This document shows, one piece after another, positions 45,709 to 58,046 of a stretch of 64,000 nt of DNA. Position 1 is the first letter of the stretch. Each line of letters opens with the position of its first letter. The notes under the pieces were generated by a model that was given only the letters and a program-made list of their open reading frames with translations, was not told where the DNA came from and made no database searches. Source of the stretch: Pseudomicrostroma phylloplanum (Eukaryota > Basidiomycota > Exobasidiomycetes > Microstromatales); the NCBI GenBank assembly GCA_039545275.1, contig BCHS01000006.1, positions 909,802 through 973,801 on the forward strand, read 5' to 3'. The translations under genes and the position numbers were made by a program.

Positions 45709-46103
45709 CTTGGCTGTAGCCGGTGCGTAGATGGCAGCAGGTGGTTGCGGCCAGTGCAGCGGGGGTTTGGCTAGAGAAGAGGAGTCGATCTCTTCTTCAA
45801 GACGAGGGGTGGGAGTGCTGGGATGCAAATGAGGGCGCTGCGGAGATGTACGTCACAGATGATCGCCGGCTCTTCCGACCGGGGCGAGTGGGCACTTTGA
45901 GTCGATGAAGGAGTGAATGAGGGGTAGCAGTGGAGAGGGAAGATGCTGCAATGCCGGCAGAGCCCGAGGACGATCGGGGAGAGTCTGAGTAGAGTAGAGA
46001 GAGAGAGGGAGGGAGGGAGGGGGGGGGAGAAAGAAGGACGAGGGCAAGGAAAGGAAGAGGAGGAGGAAGAGGAGGTGGTGGTGGTGCTGATCCCTTGGAG
46101 ATC

Positions 46104-46137
<34 letters not shown>

Positions 46138-47936
46138 GGTGAATGGAGGGGGGAGGGGAGTGGGGGGGGCAGAGTGAAAGGGCGACGAGGCAGGCGTTGG
46201 TCTCAGCGGCACCTCACGCCGCGGAGCTTCGACGGACAGAGAGGAGCAGCAGCAACGATGACGAAGGACAGGGCAGCAGGCAGGGCAGGCAGGGCACCAG
46301 CGGCACCAGGACAGCGTCCCCTCTGGATCAGGGCAGGCGGCAGACAACTCACCACGCCCGCACGCACGCACATGGAGACATAGGGACGTGTAGGCACCCG
46401 CGGCACTGGGTCAGTCGTCGTGCAGCGGGGCTTTGGCGGAGTCTGATTCACCCCGGGGGCGATTCCCAGCAGGGCAGGCGGAGAAGCGGACAAGTGTCCG
46501 CGTCGTCGTCAGTCAGTCATCGTCGTTCGTCGTTCGTCGTTCGTCCGTCGTCGGCCTGGCGCACGCGGCTACTGCTGCTGCAAGCCATTGACGCAACCTC
46601 GGACGCGGTACTCCTCGGCGCCTGCCCTTGGCCATCGTCTCCCACCACTTTAAGGCTGGCCAAGGCAAACTCAGCTCAAACTGATCCGCCCCGGTGGGCG
46701 GAGCGGGGCCAGAAGGGCTTGCTTGACCCTCCCCCGCAGGCTGGGCGCATCTCCTCCTACCGAACTCAGATTCAGCGCACATCTCCTGGGCATTGGGGGA
46801 GGTCCCACCTCGACCCGTGTAGCAGCGATCGGAAAAGTGACGTGCAATGCTGCTTCCTCAGGTCCCATGTGGCGGATCCATGCCTTGTCCCTCTTCTCTC
46901 ACCACTCGCCCTCATGCCGGGGTGCGGAAACCAGGCGACTTGATCCGCGTCGTCCAGAGCCGGACCAGCCAGGTGAAACACGTGTGAAGGGGAAAAGCGT
47001 AAAGGTGTCCCGCTCTGGAGGTGGCAGAGGGAGGCAGTAGCTAATTTCGTATCCAGCCTTCCTCAAACAGCAAACAGTGAAAGAAACAGAGCACGAGACT
47101 CTAAGGAGAATATGCTCACCGAACCTTGTACCTTCTCTCGATCTTGCATTCGCCCTTCGCTTCCGCTGCCCCGGGTTCCCTCGCTTGTGCGGACCAAGGC
47201 CGCCTGGCAATCTTCCGCGCCCCGCTGCTTCCTTTCCCCACCACCCCCCACGCTCATCCTCCGCGAGTCCACTTGGGAATCTTGCGTCGCCGAAACTGCA
47301 ATGTGAGACACAGTAGCCCCTCGGCCAGGACGAGTATGCCGAGGAGCCTGCACTCGTGCACAAATCCAATCCCTCTCTGCCTTTTACGGCTTCCGAAGCT
47401 GCTCCTGGAACCTTCACAGAGGTGCCAAGAAGAGAGCCCTATAGTCTACGTGAGCTCACTCAAATAGCACCGACTGATTGACGGTGTCTTTCACGGTCGC
47501 AGGCGCGCTGCGTAGCACGAGTGAGCAGCCTACACGCCTGTGCTTGCCGAACAGGTGCGCGCCCATGAATGGCTGGGCAGGGGCACACTCCAGTGTCTGC
47601 GGTGCATTGCGTCGCCGGACTCTTAGTCGAACGGATCTCATACCTTGCGTGTATCTGTATGTGCAACTCTGCTGCCAAGACGCGAACCAGGGTGAAGTAG
47701 CCCGTGACCCGGGCGCTGCTGCACCCACTCCGGCCCGCTGATCCGGGCGCCGGGCGGAGCGAGATCGATTGGGCCCCGCCACCCTTCCTCCACTTGTCTG
47801 CCAGAGCTTCTCAGGCCGCTCTTCGAAGCAGCGTGGGCCCCCGTACACGATCCGCATCCCATAACAATCCCGTTCTTCAGATACGATTCATTGCCGATCT
47901 GCACAGTGTCCCGACATTCGCTCTGACTCCACAACC
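45709..47936. promoter_or_regulatory. Long divergent upstream region with simple repeats
   Basis: About 2.2 kb between the divergent regulator and aldo-keto reductase genes. It contains a GA-rich purine run (about 45985-46080), a (TCG)10 array at 46105-46134 and a GTCGTTC-type array near 46515-46550. A 5' exon or long leader of the regulator may lie here; I find no other gene. Confidence 0.5.
46105..46134. repeat. (TCG)10 microsatellite
   Basis: Ten uninterrupted TCG units beside a poly-purine tract in the upstream region of the Zn2Cys6 gene. Confidence 0.9.
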
Positions 47937-49059
47937 ATGGCAGCGCCCGTCCCGTACTTCACTCTCAACAACGGCCAGAAGATTCCCTCTGTAGGTCTAG
48001 GTTGCTGGCTCGGACAGCCCGGAGGAATCGACACCAATGGGCGTGATGTGAGGCAAGCTCTGAAAGATGCCATCAACGAGGCCGGCTACCGTCACGTAGA
48101 CACCGCCGCCCTCTACCAAGACGAAGCCGAGGTGGGAGAGGCGGTTCGTGCCTCCAGCGTGCCCCGCGAGGAAATCTTCATTACCACCAAGCTTGGCAGC
48201 GGCAGCCGAGACTCTGCCGAGAGTGTCCAAGCTACCTTTGACGACTCGTTCAAGAAGCTCGATCTCGGCTACATTGATGCTGTGAGTGGTCAAATCCCCT
48301 GCCGAAACGATTGCCCAAGCCGAGCCCTCTCCGACTGACTTCTCCATACACTTCCCATCCCCTCCACCTGTTACGCGTGCTCAGTGGCTTATGCACTGGC
48401 CTCAAGGTACCTCGTCCAAAACTGGAAAGGCTTTTGGTCTGGAGGGCCAAGACGGTCCTACCTTTAGCGAGACATGGACTCAGATGGAGAAGATTCACGA
48501 GAGCGGCAAGGTCAAGACCATCGGCGTGTCGAACTTTTCCATTGAGAATCTGGAGATCCTGCTCAAGACTGCAAAGGTTGTGCCGGCCATCAACCAAGTA
48601 GAGGGTCATCCTTACCATCCCGACGATGCTCTGGCCGACTACTGCAAGGAAAAGGGCATCCACATCACGTATTACTCGCCGTTGGGGCAGCCGATGAAGC
48701 GAACGGATGTCCTCAAGGACGACGTTCTCGCTGAAATCGCGCAGCAGACGTCCTCTACCCCTTCGCAAGTAGCACTCTCTTGGGCTGTGGCCAAGGGTCG
48801 GAGCGTGGTCCCCAAGTCGGCACGAATCGAAAGGATCAAGCAGAACATCTCCCTCGTCGAGCTCTCTTCAGAACAAATCTCACGCATTGACAGGATCCAC
48901 AAGGAGGATCCAAAGAAGTACACGCGTCTTAATATCGCAGCAGCCAATGGGGATGACAAGACCGTCTTTGGCTTCACACTCGAGCAGTTGGGATGGGACT
49001 GCGGTTTCCTACCGCTTGGATTCCCAGGCAAAGGCAACACCATTTCCAGCATTGAATAG
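47937..49059 (+). CDS. Aldo-keto reductase
   Basis: Two exons fit: 47937-48281 and 48385-49059, 339 residues. The (beta/alpha)8 reductase motifs are plain: LNNGQKIPSVGLGCWLG, YRHVDTAALYQDE with catalytic Asp and Tyr, EEIFITTKLGS with Lys, LMHWPQG with His, TIGVSNFSIENLE, VVPAINQVEGHPYHP and VVPKSARIERIKQN for NADPH binding. Likely cytosolic reduction of aldehydes or ketones with NADPH, close to the GCY1/YPR1 glycerol-dehydrogenase-like group; true substrate unknown. The exon join IDA/WLMHWP restores the family's usual LYLMHWP-type strand. It has a C-terminal extension after the KY segment ending in ISSIE. Convergent with the Maf-like gene. Confidence 0.93.
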
Positions 49060-49233
49060 GAGATCCGGATCAATGGAAATGTAGAGTCGCTGAGTAATCT
49101 TATGGCATAATGAGCCGCATTCGAGCCAATCGCGTTCATGCGTCGCGTCTGAGTCGGCAGCGGCGCCGTGGCTCTTGCGATGCAGATCTCGATTCCTAAT
49201 GGATTCGACCTTTACCAGGACAGCCTCTGGGAC

Positions 49234-50356
49234 TCAGACGCCGTCAAAGGTGAGCTGTTCGGTCTCTACCAATTCGTGCAAGAAGGCGCAGAAGCTGTAT
49301 TGGTGTGTATGCCGGGTGAGGGGATTTCTTTCAGCTCGACGCCCTCCCGTATGGCCCTCTGAGAATCCCCGTCTATTGTACTCACGAGAAGAGAGGGAAG
49401 CCGACGACGTTGTTATAGTCTCCCTCGATGCTCTTGACGAGCATCGCACCCTTGCCCTGGATATCCACGCCTCCCGCCCGATCGAAGCCCTCGCCATTCT
49501 CAAGGTAAGCCTGCAATACCTCGGCAGGATTGTCGGCGAAGTGAACCTTTGTGATCTCAGATAGGGAACGCACTTGGTATCCTGGAGCATGGAGGATGGG
49601 ATAGACGATTGTGACTCCCGTGATGACTTCGCACTGTCGGTGCGCGAGGGCGGGTGGTTCTCAGCGTTGCCCCAATTCACTACCTACATGCCCTGATCGT
49701 TACGGCTCTTGGCTCACCATTCCGTCATTCAGCTCTCCGATCATGCGGGCGTGATCGGTAGCATCTTTGGGCTTCTCCATGATCTCCTCGCTTTTCACCA
49801 CGACTGTATCGGCGGCAATGACGAGATCCGGTGGATCCTCTGGGTTCTCACTCTGGGCGCGGACAGTATCGCAGTGTACATGCATATAGTCAGCTGGAAG
49901 ACTCTGGTCGTTCGTGCATCGACAGCCCTTGCTGACACGCCTTGCTGAGGCTCTCAGCAGAGTCCACCGCCACTCACCATGAGCCGCTTGTACACCTCCA
50001 GGGCCTTGTGTGCTCCGGTCTCAATCGGATACTCGTATGCCGCGGCTCCGATAAAGTCGGATTTCGGTAGATTCTCCTCAAAGGTGGAGGGTACTACTTC
50101 GGGGTGGAGGCCCTATGCAGAGGCGGAAGGTGGACCTCGGTCGATCAGAGAGGGTAGAAGGCGAAGGATGCCTAGAAGGAGACGCAGGTGTACTCACCAC
50201 GGAAGCCAGGATGTCTCTGCGCCTAGGCGATGAGCTGGCCAGTACCACTCGCCGCCCCCGCAGTGCCTTGAAGGCGGGCGTGTCGAGGGCAGTATCACTG
50301 ACTGCGTCGGACCTCTTGACGAGTGAAGCAGTGGGTGTGGAAGAGGAGCCGCCCAT
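49234..50356 (-). CDS. Maf/Ham1-fold nucleotide pyrophosphatase (Maf-like)
   Basis: Five exons fit: 50356-50198, 50112-49978, 49852-49718, 49633-49386, 49294-49234, 245 residues. Maf signature: VVLASSSPRRRDIL near residue 40, then VVPSTFEENLP, LVIAADTVVV with the catalytic Asp, MEKPKDATDHARMI, EVITGVTIV, and FDRAGGVDIQGKGAMLV followed by IEGDYNNVVGFPL. Maf proteins hydrolyse non-canonical or modified nucleoside triphosphates to the monophosphate and guard the nucleotide pool. A 30-residue N-terminal extension rich in Ser/Thr precedes the core. The last exon was set by choosing the acceptor that gives CAFLHELVETEQL, the expected final helix. Confidence 0.9.
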
Positions 50357-50561
50357 GGTCTTGTCTGGCGTGAGTGGTCGGTGATGGTGTTGGTGTCGAG
50401 TCAGGCCGGGTATTCTGTACAGCCGGAAGTGACACTTTGAACTCCTCGCCTTCTCTCCACTCCGCTTTCCGCATGGAAAAGTTGCAGAGGTGATCACCCT
50501 CAGATGCTACGCATGGCAATCCCTGTCCTGAACCGCAACCCCAGCTGCCTAGGTCCCGGCC

Positions 50562-52558
50562 ATGGCTCCTCGAAGTGGAGCACAAGCTGGTCAAGAACCT
50601 CACAAGCGCCAGCGTCGCACCTCTACGGACAAGAGCGACCGCGTGCGAGGCTACACGTACGACCCCTCCGGAGAGGATGAGCGAGCCTACGCGCGCTCGG
50701 GATCCAGCAAAGCACCTCGCGCAACTCCTACTCAACCGGCGACCGATACAGACAAGTCTTGGAAGGAGCGCAGGCTGCAGAGGAAGCGCTTGCAAATACA
50801 GCAGGGCCCCTTGCCACATCAAGGCGGTGAGGGTAGCCCTCCACCCCGCGATGCAGAGGATTATTGGGATAGGATCGCTCATCCTAGTGTAGAGGCCAGA
50901 GCAGGGCACAGGGACCAGGAACAGTCTACGGACGCTGGTGCAATGCAAAGGTATGTGGAAATGTCGCGATCCAAGGTCTGAGTGGGCGATCTATCTATAC
51001 AAGGCTTCTATACAAGGCGAAGAAGAAGACGAGGGGCTTCCGATGGTAGCTTGGCTCCGACGCAGTCCTGCTACATCGAATGGCAGAGAATAGAGCGGTG
51101 CGTTGGCTCCGTCCATAACACTATTTCACGTTATACAACTTCAATCCGGTCCTCTGGGTGTCGATCTGACGTGGCTCTATTCTTGTCTGTCCTGCCAATC
51201 CAGCGCAAGCAGCGGTCATGAGCATCCATCTGACGTGAGTCTGGACCTGGCTCAGTTCACTTCCTGCCAAAAGCTTCGAGCTCACGAGCCTCATTGCTCA
51301 TTACGCCCCCTCAGCTCGAGGGAGCTTCCGACTTCTCAGATTGCGAGGAGAGGTCTGCGTACATTGCTGCTCGTCGCAGCAAGAGGGAGGGGGAGAGGAA
51401 CCTGGCGCGGAAGGAGGAGCTGGCAGCCCGAAGACTGGAGCGAATGAAAGCGCTAGAGGAACGCGAGGCACACTCTGCAGACGATGAGCGCCATGATCAC
51501 GACCGACCAGGGCTGGGAGAGATCACAGAGGATCATATGGAGCTGATGACACGCACCGCCATCGCGCTACGAGGGACCACAAATCCTCAACAGCTGACAG
51601 CGAGGATCCTTGCCAACCACGGCCAAGACCCCAGGTTCGCTTTTCTGAAGAACGATGATCAGCCTGGAGACGATGCTTGGACGCTCAGGAGTCTATGGGC
51701 TAGAATGCTCAAAGGCGAGCGAGCCACTTGGGCTGATGTTGTAGCGGAAAGGTCCCGTAGGCAGGATGCACTGTGTACCGACAGGCAGCGGGAGGCCAGG
51801 AAGCACAAGCTCGAAGGCCTGATCTACGGGGTGAGTGAGGCTGTATATAGCGGGCTCTCCTATCTGATATTGACGATGGTCAATGGCCCCAGTACGATTC
51901 CTCTGGTTCAGATTCCGATGCAACAGACCACGCCAAGGTCAAAGCTGAAACAAGCACAACGATTGGAGGCACCGATCAAGTCGTCTCTCTGGCGACTGCA
52001 GAGAACGACGACGTCCATCTGAGCCATCATGTGGAAAATCTGCCCGGTACTCAAGATGCTTCCCTGGCGGCATCGCCAAAGCAGGCCGAGACAGCAGCAT
52101 TGTCGGCTGATGTGCCTGAAGGAAGAAAGCTTTCGGCCCGCGTCATCAGGGCCAGACAATGGGCTGCTGAACGGCGCAAGATCACAAAGGAACCCTCTGT
52201 GACAGAAGGTTCGGAAGCGACCGCAACAGTGCAACCGCCTGCAGAATGTGCAGGCAATGTACGAGATATGCACCTTTCAGTCGAAGGACTGGACCCTTCG
52301 ACTCGTGAAAGGGACGAGCGGCAACGTGTGGCACCAGGCTGGATGGAAGCGACTACAGGGGCGATGACGAGAGCTCAAGTCCGGCGAGAAGACCTCAGCG
52401 CTGAGGGTGAGGAGGCAGGGCCAGGGGTGGAAGGTGGGGTCAAGGCTGACGACGACGTGCTAGACCTTGATGCCGAAGATGCTGCTGCTGCTGCTGCTAC
52501 TGCTTCGAGGACTATGGAGGCGTGGCAAGCAGAGGAAGTGTGTTTCACAATTGGATGA
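50562..52558 (+). CDS. SURP (SWAP) domain protein, likely splicing-related
   Basis: Exons 50562-50950, 51315-51830 and 51893-52558 are sure; at least one small exon must lie in 50951-51314, because joining the flanks directly breaks the frame, but I could not fix it. The N-terminal part is basic and disordered with DYWDRIAHPSVEARA near residue 100. The SURP module follows a charged coiled coil: ITEDHMELMTRTA and QDPRFAFLKNDDQPGDD with the usual Phe-Phe/Leu pattern of pre-mRNA splicing proteins (SWAP, SF3A1, CHERP relatives). The last exon is acidic with VIRARQWAAERR and a poly-Ala run. I infer a nuclear RNA-processing role. It is head-to-tail with the WDR48 gene, about 290 bp away. Confidence 0.7.
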
Positions 52559-52850
52559 CGTGCCTTGGCTGTAGCGACTGTCGTCGAGTGTGCCATATAT
52601 CTGGGCAGTTGGCCATGTCGTGTGCATGGTGATGCATGCCCATGTGCGTATGGTTCGTACGCCGGCGATGCCACAGGGCTTCGCACTCCGCTCACATGCA
52701 CGCAGGCACAGGCAGGCACGGCCAGGCCGGGCCCCAATGCTTCCGGCTCCACTCTGCCCCACTCACGCCCTGCGCCATTCTACTAGACCTCGACGACCCC
52801 TTCTTCGTAGCACATCGTCTTGCCTGCTCAGCTCCTGCTCAGCGACTGCG

Positions 52851-55800
52851 ATGGAGGCCTCTGTATCCTCTCTGCCCGGCGGCAGCGGCAATGGCCTCAC
52901 CGCAGCCATCCCCAAGAAGAGGGTCACCTACGTCCTACCACCCGCGTCCTCGTCCCGCCCTCCACCCCGGCTATACCTCCCCTCTGCGGTCGGAGCAGGC
53001 AGGCACCCCGCACGGCAAGGCAAGGGAAGCTCATCACCCCTCATAGTCCGACATGAAGATCAGCCTAGCCACTCAACAGGCCATGATTCGCGAGACGAGC
53101 CTCAGCATCCCCGCCATGCGCTTCCGGTGACAAGCCTGGCCATCGACCCCAGCACTTCCATCTTGGAAGGCTCCTCGTCCAGACCAAGGGGCATCCTCTA
53201 CACTGCTGGAAGAGACGGTCTCACAGCTTCCTGGCAGCTAGGGCTGCAGATGAAGAAGCGTCGCACCCGGGCGGGCCATCCGCGCAGGAGCTCTTGGTCT
53301 TTTGGCGCTGCCATGTCCGGTGGCTATCGTGGGATGGATCAAGACGAAGAGACCGACTACAATGATGATCTTGACGAAGACGACGGCGAAGATGAGTGGG
53401 TCTTCGGCGAAGATAGAAGCGCGGACGGTAGGCTGATGCGGAAGAGAGGCGACGCCATTGCAGAGGATGATGATGATACGCCCAGGGGGTGGGACCTGTT
53501 ACCCTTTGAGAGACAGTGGCAAGTTGACGAGCACTGGCTGGACTCGACAGAAAAAGCAGAGGGGATTGAACATACAGGGCCGCTGCGTACGAGCTTCAGG
53601 TCTTGCGTTCAGTCTCATACCGATTGGATCAATGACATGGTCCTATGCAACCAGAATCAGTCGGGTGAGTCAGCTTACTAGCCTTTCGGGCACCCAGCTA
53701 CTGGGTCGATGATGCAGCTGTGGTAAACTAACGCTCCAGACCCGCTGTCGCTCACAGTCGTTACTGCTTCTTCGGATCGTTTCGTACGAGTGTGGAATCC
53801 CCACGATCCTTCCACTTGTCTCGCGCCGTCTGTCCTCGGATCGCATTCGGACTACGTCAAAGCTCTTGCCTACCCGTCACCTTCCTCGTCGTACTCCTCT
53901 CAGACCGCATCCTGGATTGCGTCAGGCGGCCTGGATCAGCGTGTCCGCATATGGGATCTCAAAGAGTCGCGAAGAGACCCCATCGTAGACATCCACGACT
54001 CTGCCAGCATCTACTGCCTGAGTACTGACTCGAGAGGGGCAATCATCGCAGTCGGCACCCCAGAGGCCGGCATCCGACTCTATGATCCACGCTCAGACTC
54101 TCAAGCTTCTGGACCGGCCGGCTTGCTCCTGGGTCATGCCGACATGATACGATCTGTGCTGCTTTCTTCCTCTGGTCGGCATCTGCTATCCGGTTCCAGC
54201 GATGGCACTGTCCGTCTGTGGGATGTGGCAGAACAGCGGCTGGTGCATACTTATACACACCATGCGAGTAGCATATCTGCTCTCTATTCTAGCGCCGAAG
54301 ACTTAGACGTCTTCTATTCGGCAGATCGCGACGGCTACCTATGCAAGGTGGACTGTGGAGGATCTCTGGAGCCCGACCAAGGGGAATGCGTTGTCTTGGC
54401 GCGCTGCAGTGGTTCTGTCAGTAAAGTCGCTGCCATTGACGATGCTTTCGTCTTTACCTCCACCGGCAACACTTCCGACGTACAATGCTGGAGGGACGTG
54501 CCCTCTAGGATCAAGCGGCAAGCAAGGTACCCCACCAGCGAAGGGAGACGCTCAAGAACGGAGAGACCGTCTAGTACAAGCACAGAAATTATGTCTGCTC
54601 CATTCGGCCAGCGGAGGGGATGGACGACCTTTGAGGGGGAGGGGATAGCAGGCACACCTTCGACCAACGTCAGTGGTAGCCCCCCTGATTCGGCTCTTGC
54701 ACCACTATCCTCATCATTTCCTCACGAGGGAGGATCGCATCAAATCCGTGCTCCTCTGCACTCTGCCCTCAAGGGATATCAGAGCCAGGTCCCTTCCCAC
54801 CATGGGTCTGCAGGCCTCCATGCACCTCAACTGTCAGGCACCCACTCCCGAGTCTCCTTTTCTCTCGACAGGCAGATCGATTCTGCTCATGCAGCTTCAT
54901 CAGCGATGCCCGAGACTTTGCCAGAAGGGCGTCGGGATGATCTCGCTCCGTTGCGTAGATCGAGTACAACGTCTGCTGCATCATCGTCGGTGCCACGGCC
55001 GCTCGTTGCCGGCTCTCAATCTAGCTCGACACTTTTTGGGGTGCCCTTTGCCTCACTCGTCTGCCTTTCAGGAGACGATGACGACACTTTTGCCGCCCTG
55101 AGCACGGGGGTCGGGACCGGACTGCCCAATTCTTCGAGTAGGCTCGGAATGAACAGCATGCTGTCGCTAAGGGGTTCGACGTTACATCTGACGAGTAGTC
55201 GAGACGGCAGCGGAAGAAGAGAGTCATCCTTCTCATTGGGCGGCCGAAACTCCTTCGCTTACGAAGGGCATACAGGCTTGACGCCAGCAATGGCAGCAGT
55301 CGCACGCCTTGCCCAACTACGAATATCTACCGTCAAGGCCCAAGTCCAAAGTATGCCAACGGGAGGCGCAGCGCACCAGATGGCCAGACCGAAGCCTACC
55401 TCAGTCAAGTCTGGCACTGCCTCTCTTCGCTTTGCACAGACTCGCACCGAATCGCCCCTGATCGAGAGCGCAGAAGGGACGTCCGGTGATCCGACGGATG
55501 GAAGAGCATCGGCCGACGTTTCCTATGATGAAAATGTGGAAGACGAAGCGGCCGTAGCTCGTAGAGCCTTTGAAAACCGTGAGGTAGTCACCACAGCCCT
55601 GCCTCTTCGAAACGGACCTGCATCGGTCATCAGGGGTACTCGTGGACTTATTCGTAGCTCCATGCTCAATGACAGAAGACACGTTCTGACCTTTGCCACT
55701 GGAGGCAAGATCAGCAGGGGCAATGTTGAGGAAGACTATGGCCCGCAGATCGCGATTTGGGACATCGTCCGATGCATTTGCCTTGGCACTTTTGCTAGCG

Positions 55801-57867
55801 AAGACGTACTCGCTCTGTCAACACAGGGAGACAACCCCGGTGACTTACTTGAGAAAGTCAAGGAACGCATCGAAGGTCGAGGAGCTACGAACTCTTGGTG
55901 CACTGCAGACACAAAAAATGGCTTCCTTGCCGTGCACTTGGATTGGCCCAGCTGTTTCGAAGCAGAGTGCTATCTGGACGAGTACCATTGGGTTGAGAGG
56001 ACTGATTATCTCAAAGACGACCAGAGGGGTGAGTAATCGTGGGGTGGTTCGCAAGCACATTGCGCGTATAGAGGAACACTGATAGCCTTTCCCCCTTGCT
56101 CGTTGCTAAATGCCAGTCAACCTCGGCAAATGGATTCTGCGATCTCTCTTCTCCGGCTTTATTGAGCGCGAGACGCGACTTCGGAATGGCCAATCTGCTG
56201 CGTTAGCTACCGGAGTACTAGCATTTGAAAAGCCTGAAGCTTTGACAGAACAGCCTTTCCGGCTTAGTCTTGGTGCGAGGAAAGGTAAAAACACTACCGA
56301 GGCGACATCGGCAAAGGCCGACTCCAACAGCCCTGCTTCCCTCAGTAAGATCCAGACGACTCATCTCACGGGTCACGCAGAGGGTGGCTGGTCAAGCCTG
56401 TCGTCTACTCTGCGATCACCTCGCACACCGGGGAACACACTCTCGATTGCTGTCGCACCCAGCACGCCAGCTATCGGACCCGCTGGGACATCTCCGCTCA
56501 CACCGAGTCTTGCTACCTCCTTCCCTTCAATGGTCGGCTTGGCCGAGAAGCTTGCAGCGACGCCAGGAGGCGCAGCAAGCGCTAAGTCACCTGCGAGCCC
56601 ATCAGACTATTTTTCAATGGCAGGCGACGGCCGCCGCACAGCTACACCGTCACGACCCACGACGCCTCCCAATATCGACAGCGGGAGTGTTGTCGGCGCA
56701 GGTAGCACTACTCCAGGAGGAGGCGCATCGACTCCGGGTGGTGGTCTTATTGGTCGATGGGGAGCTAAGCTGCGAGTCAAAGGCGCCCAATCTTCTAACG
56801 ACAAGACAGGCTCAGCTCAAAGCAAGGGAGGTCTCGGCAGCGATGTATTGAGCATGACGAGCACATCAGCACCCGACGGAGGCCCGGATTTGCTTGGAAA
56901 GAGCGATCCTCCCGCCGTTGCCCTCAATCGGTCCATCTTGGCGAAGGTCCCGCTGGAGCCAATGTCTCTGCTCGAATCGCCTCTGATGAGGTCCGATGAT
57001 CCAGACTCCCAACCACATATCTCAGTACCTCCGAACGATACGGCCGTCATTATCTCTTCCGCTTCGAGTGATGCGGCTCAGTGGGAGACGCTGTATAGAG
57101 GGCTGCTCTCTTCAACGGCTCACGATCTTCCCACTCTCGAAGTGGCTTCTCCAGCTTGGCTGCTGGACTTTTTGCTGGCCAACAGAGTGGATGCAAGCAG
57201 CAGTCAGACTGTCAGTAGACAAGGCGCGCCCGGCGGCAAGATGTCTTTCTTGCTCTGGCCTGCTACCAAGCCTTCTCCTGTCAATGGTAGTCAGACTCTG
57301 GCTCGACCTGTGGGGGAACTTCAAGATGACAACGACTGGGAGACACTTCCCGCCTTGCCCAGCGGCGACGCCAAATTGACAGCGACGAAGATGCTGCGAG
57401 TGAGCAGAGCGGCGATATATCTATGCGAGAAGCTGGGGTACGTCGATCAGCAGGGCAGGACCTATTCCAGGCAGGGCAGCATCTTTGGAGGCTCCAGGAG
57501 GCCGAGCACCGACGCTTCTGGCGCGGCCACGCCGTCAGCAGGTGCTGGTGGCGCAGCATTCAACAGAGGACAAGGTTCGGCACTCAGCATGACGAAGCTC
57601 GAATCCGCTCTGAACCCTGTCCCTGGCTCTTCTTCTTCCCGGGCCGAGTTTGTGACACAGACTGAAAGTCCCTTCCACGCACCTGGAGGGACCAATGCGT
57701 CGTCCGCCCAGCCTCCGGTGCCAGAGGAGATAGAGCTGCTCTGCAATGGCGTAGTCCTACATCCGGATACGACGTTGGCTCAGGTAGCGAGATTCTACTG
57801 GAAGGGTCCTGGAAGCGAGCCAAAGGTAGAGTATAGACTAAGGAGATTTCGAGGTGACGAGGCCTGA
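52851..57867 (+). CDS. WDR48/UAF1-type WD40 protein (ubiquitin-protease cofactor)
   Basis: Three exons fit: 52851-53664, 53740-56028, 56117-57867, giving 1617 residues. The N-terminal half is a WD40 propeller: VTSLAIDP, HTDWINDMVLC, TASSDRFVRVWNPHD, GSHSDYVKALAYP, GGLDQRVRIWDL, GHADMIRSVLL, GSSDGTVRLWDV, and so on. The C-terminal part carries the WDR48 DUF3337 region: VNLGKWILRSLFSGFIERE and the last block ELLCNGVVLHPDTTLAQVARFYWK. UAF1 (Bun107 in fission yeast) binds and activates USP1/12/46-type deubiquitinases. At 1617 residues it is more than twice the animal protein (about 680), owing to an acidic insert in blade 2 and long Ser-rich linkers. Confidence 0.88.
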
Positions 57868-58046
57868 GGGGGGAAGGGACGGGTGCAGGGTAGAGGTGGA
57901 AGCAAGAAGCGCGGACATCTAGTTGCGATGTCGACGTGTTCGAGGAGTCCTGTATATCACCTTGTAGATGTGTTTCATTTCGTCGGTTTCCGCCCCATGC
58001 GACATGCAATGAAGTGTACGAGGTAGTGATGTACACCAGCGCTGCC

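Noticed and set aside
45943..46943. Long plus-strand frames of 146 and 266 codons
   Set aside because: Built from GA-rich and TCG repeats and Arg/Gly-rich composition; no motif or splice pattern supports a gene.
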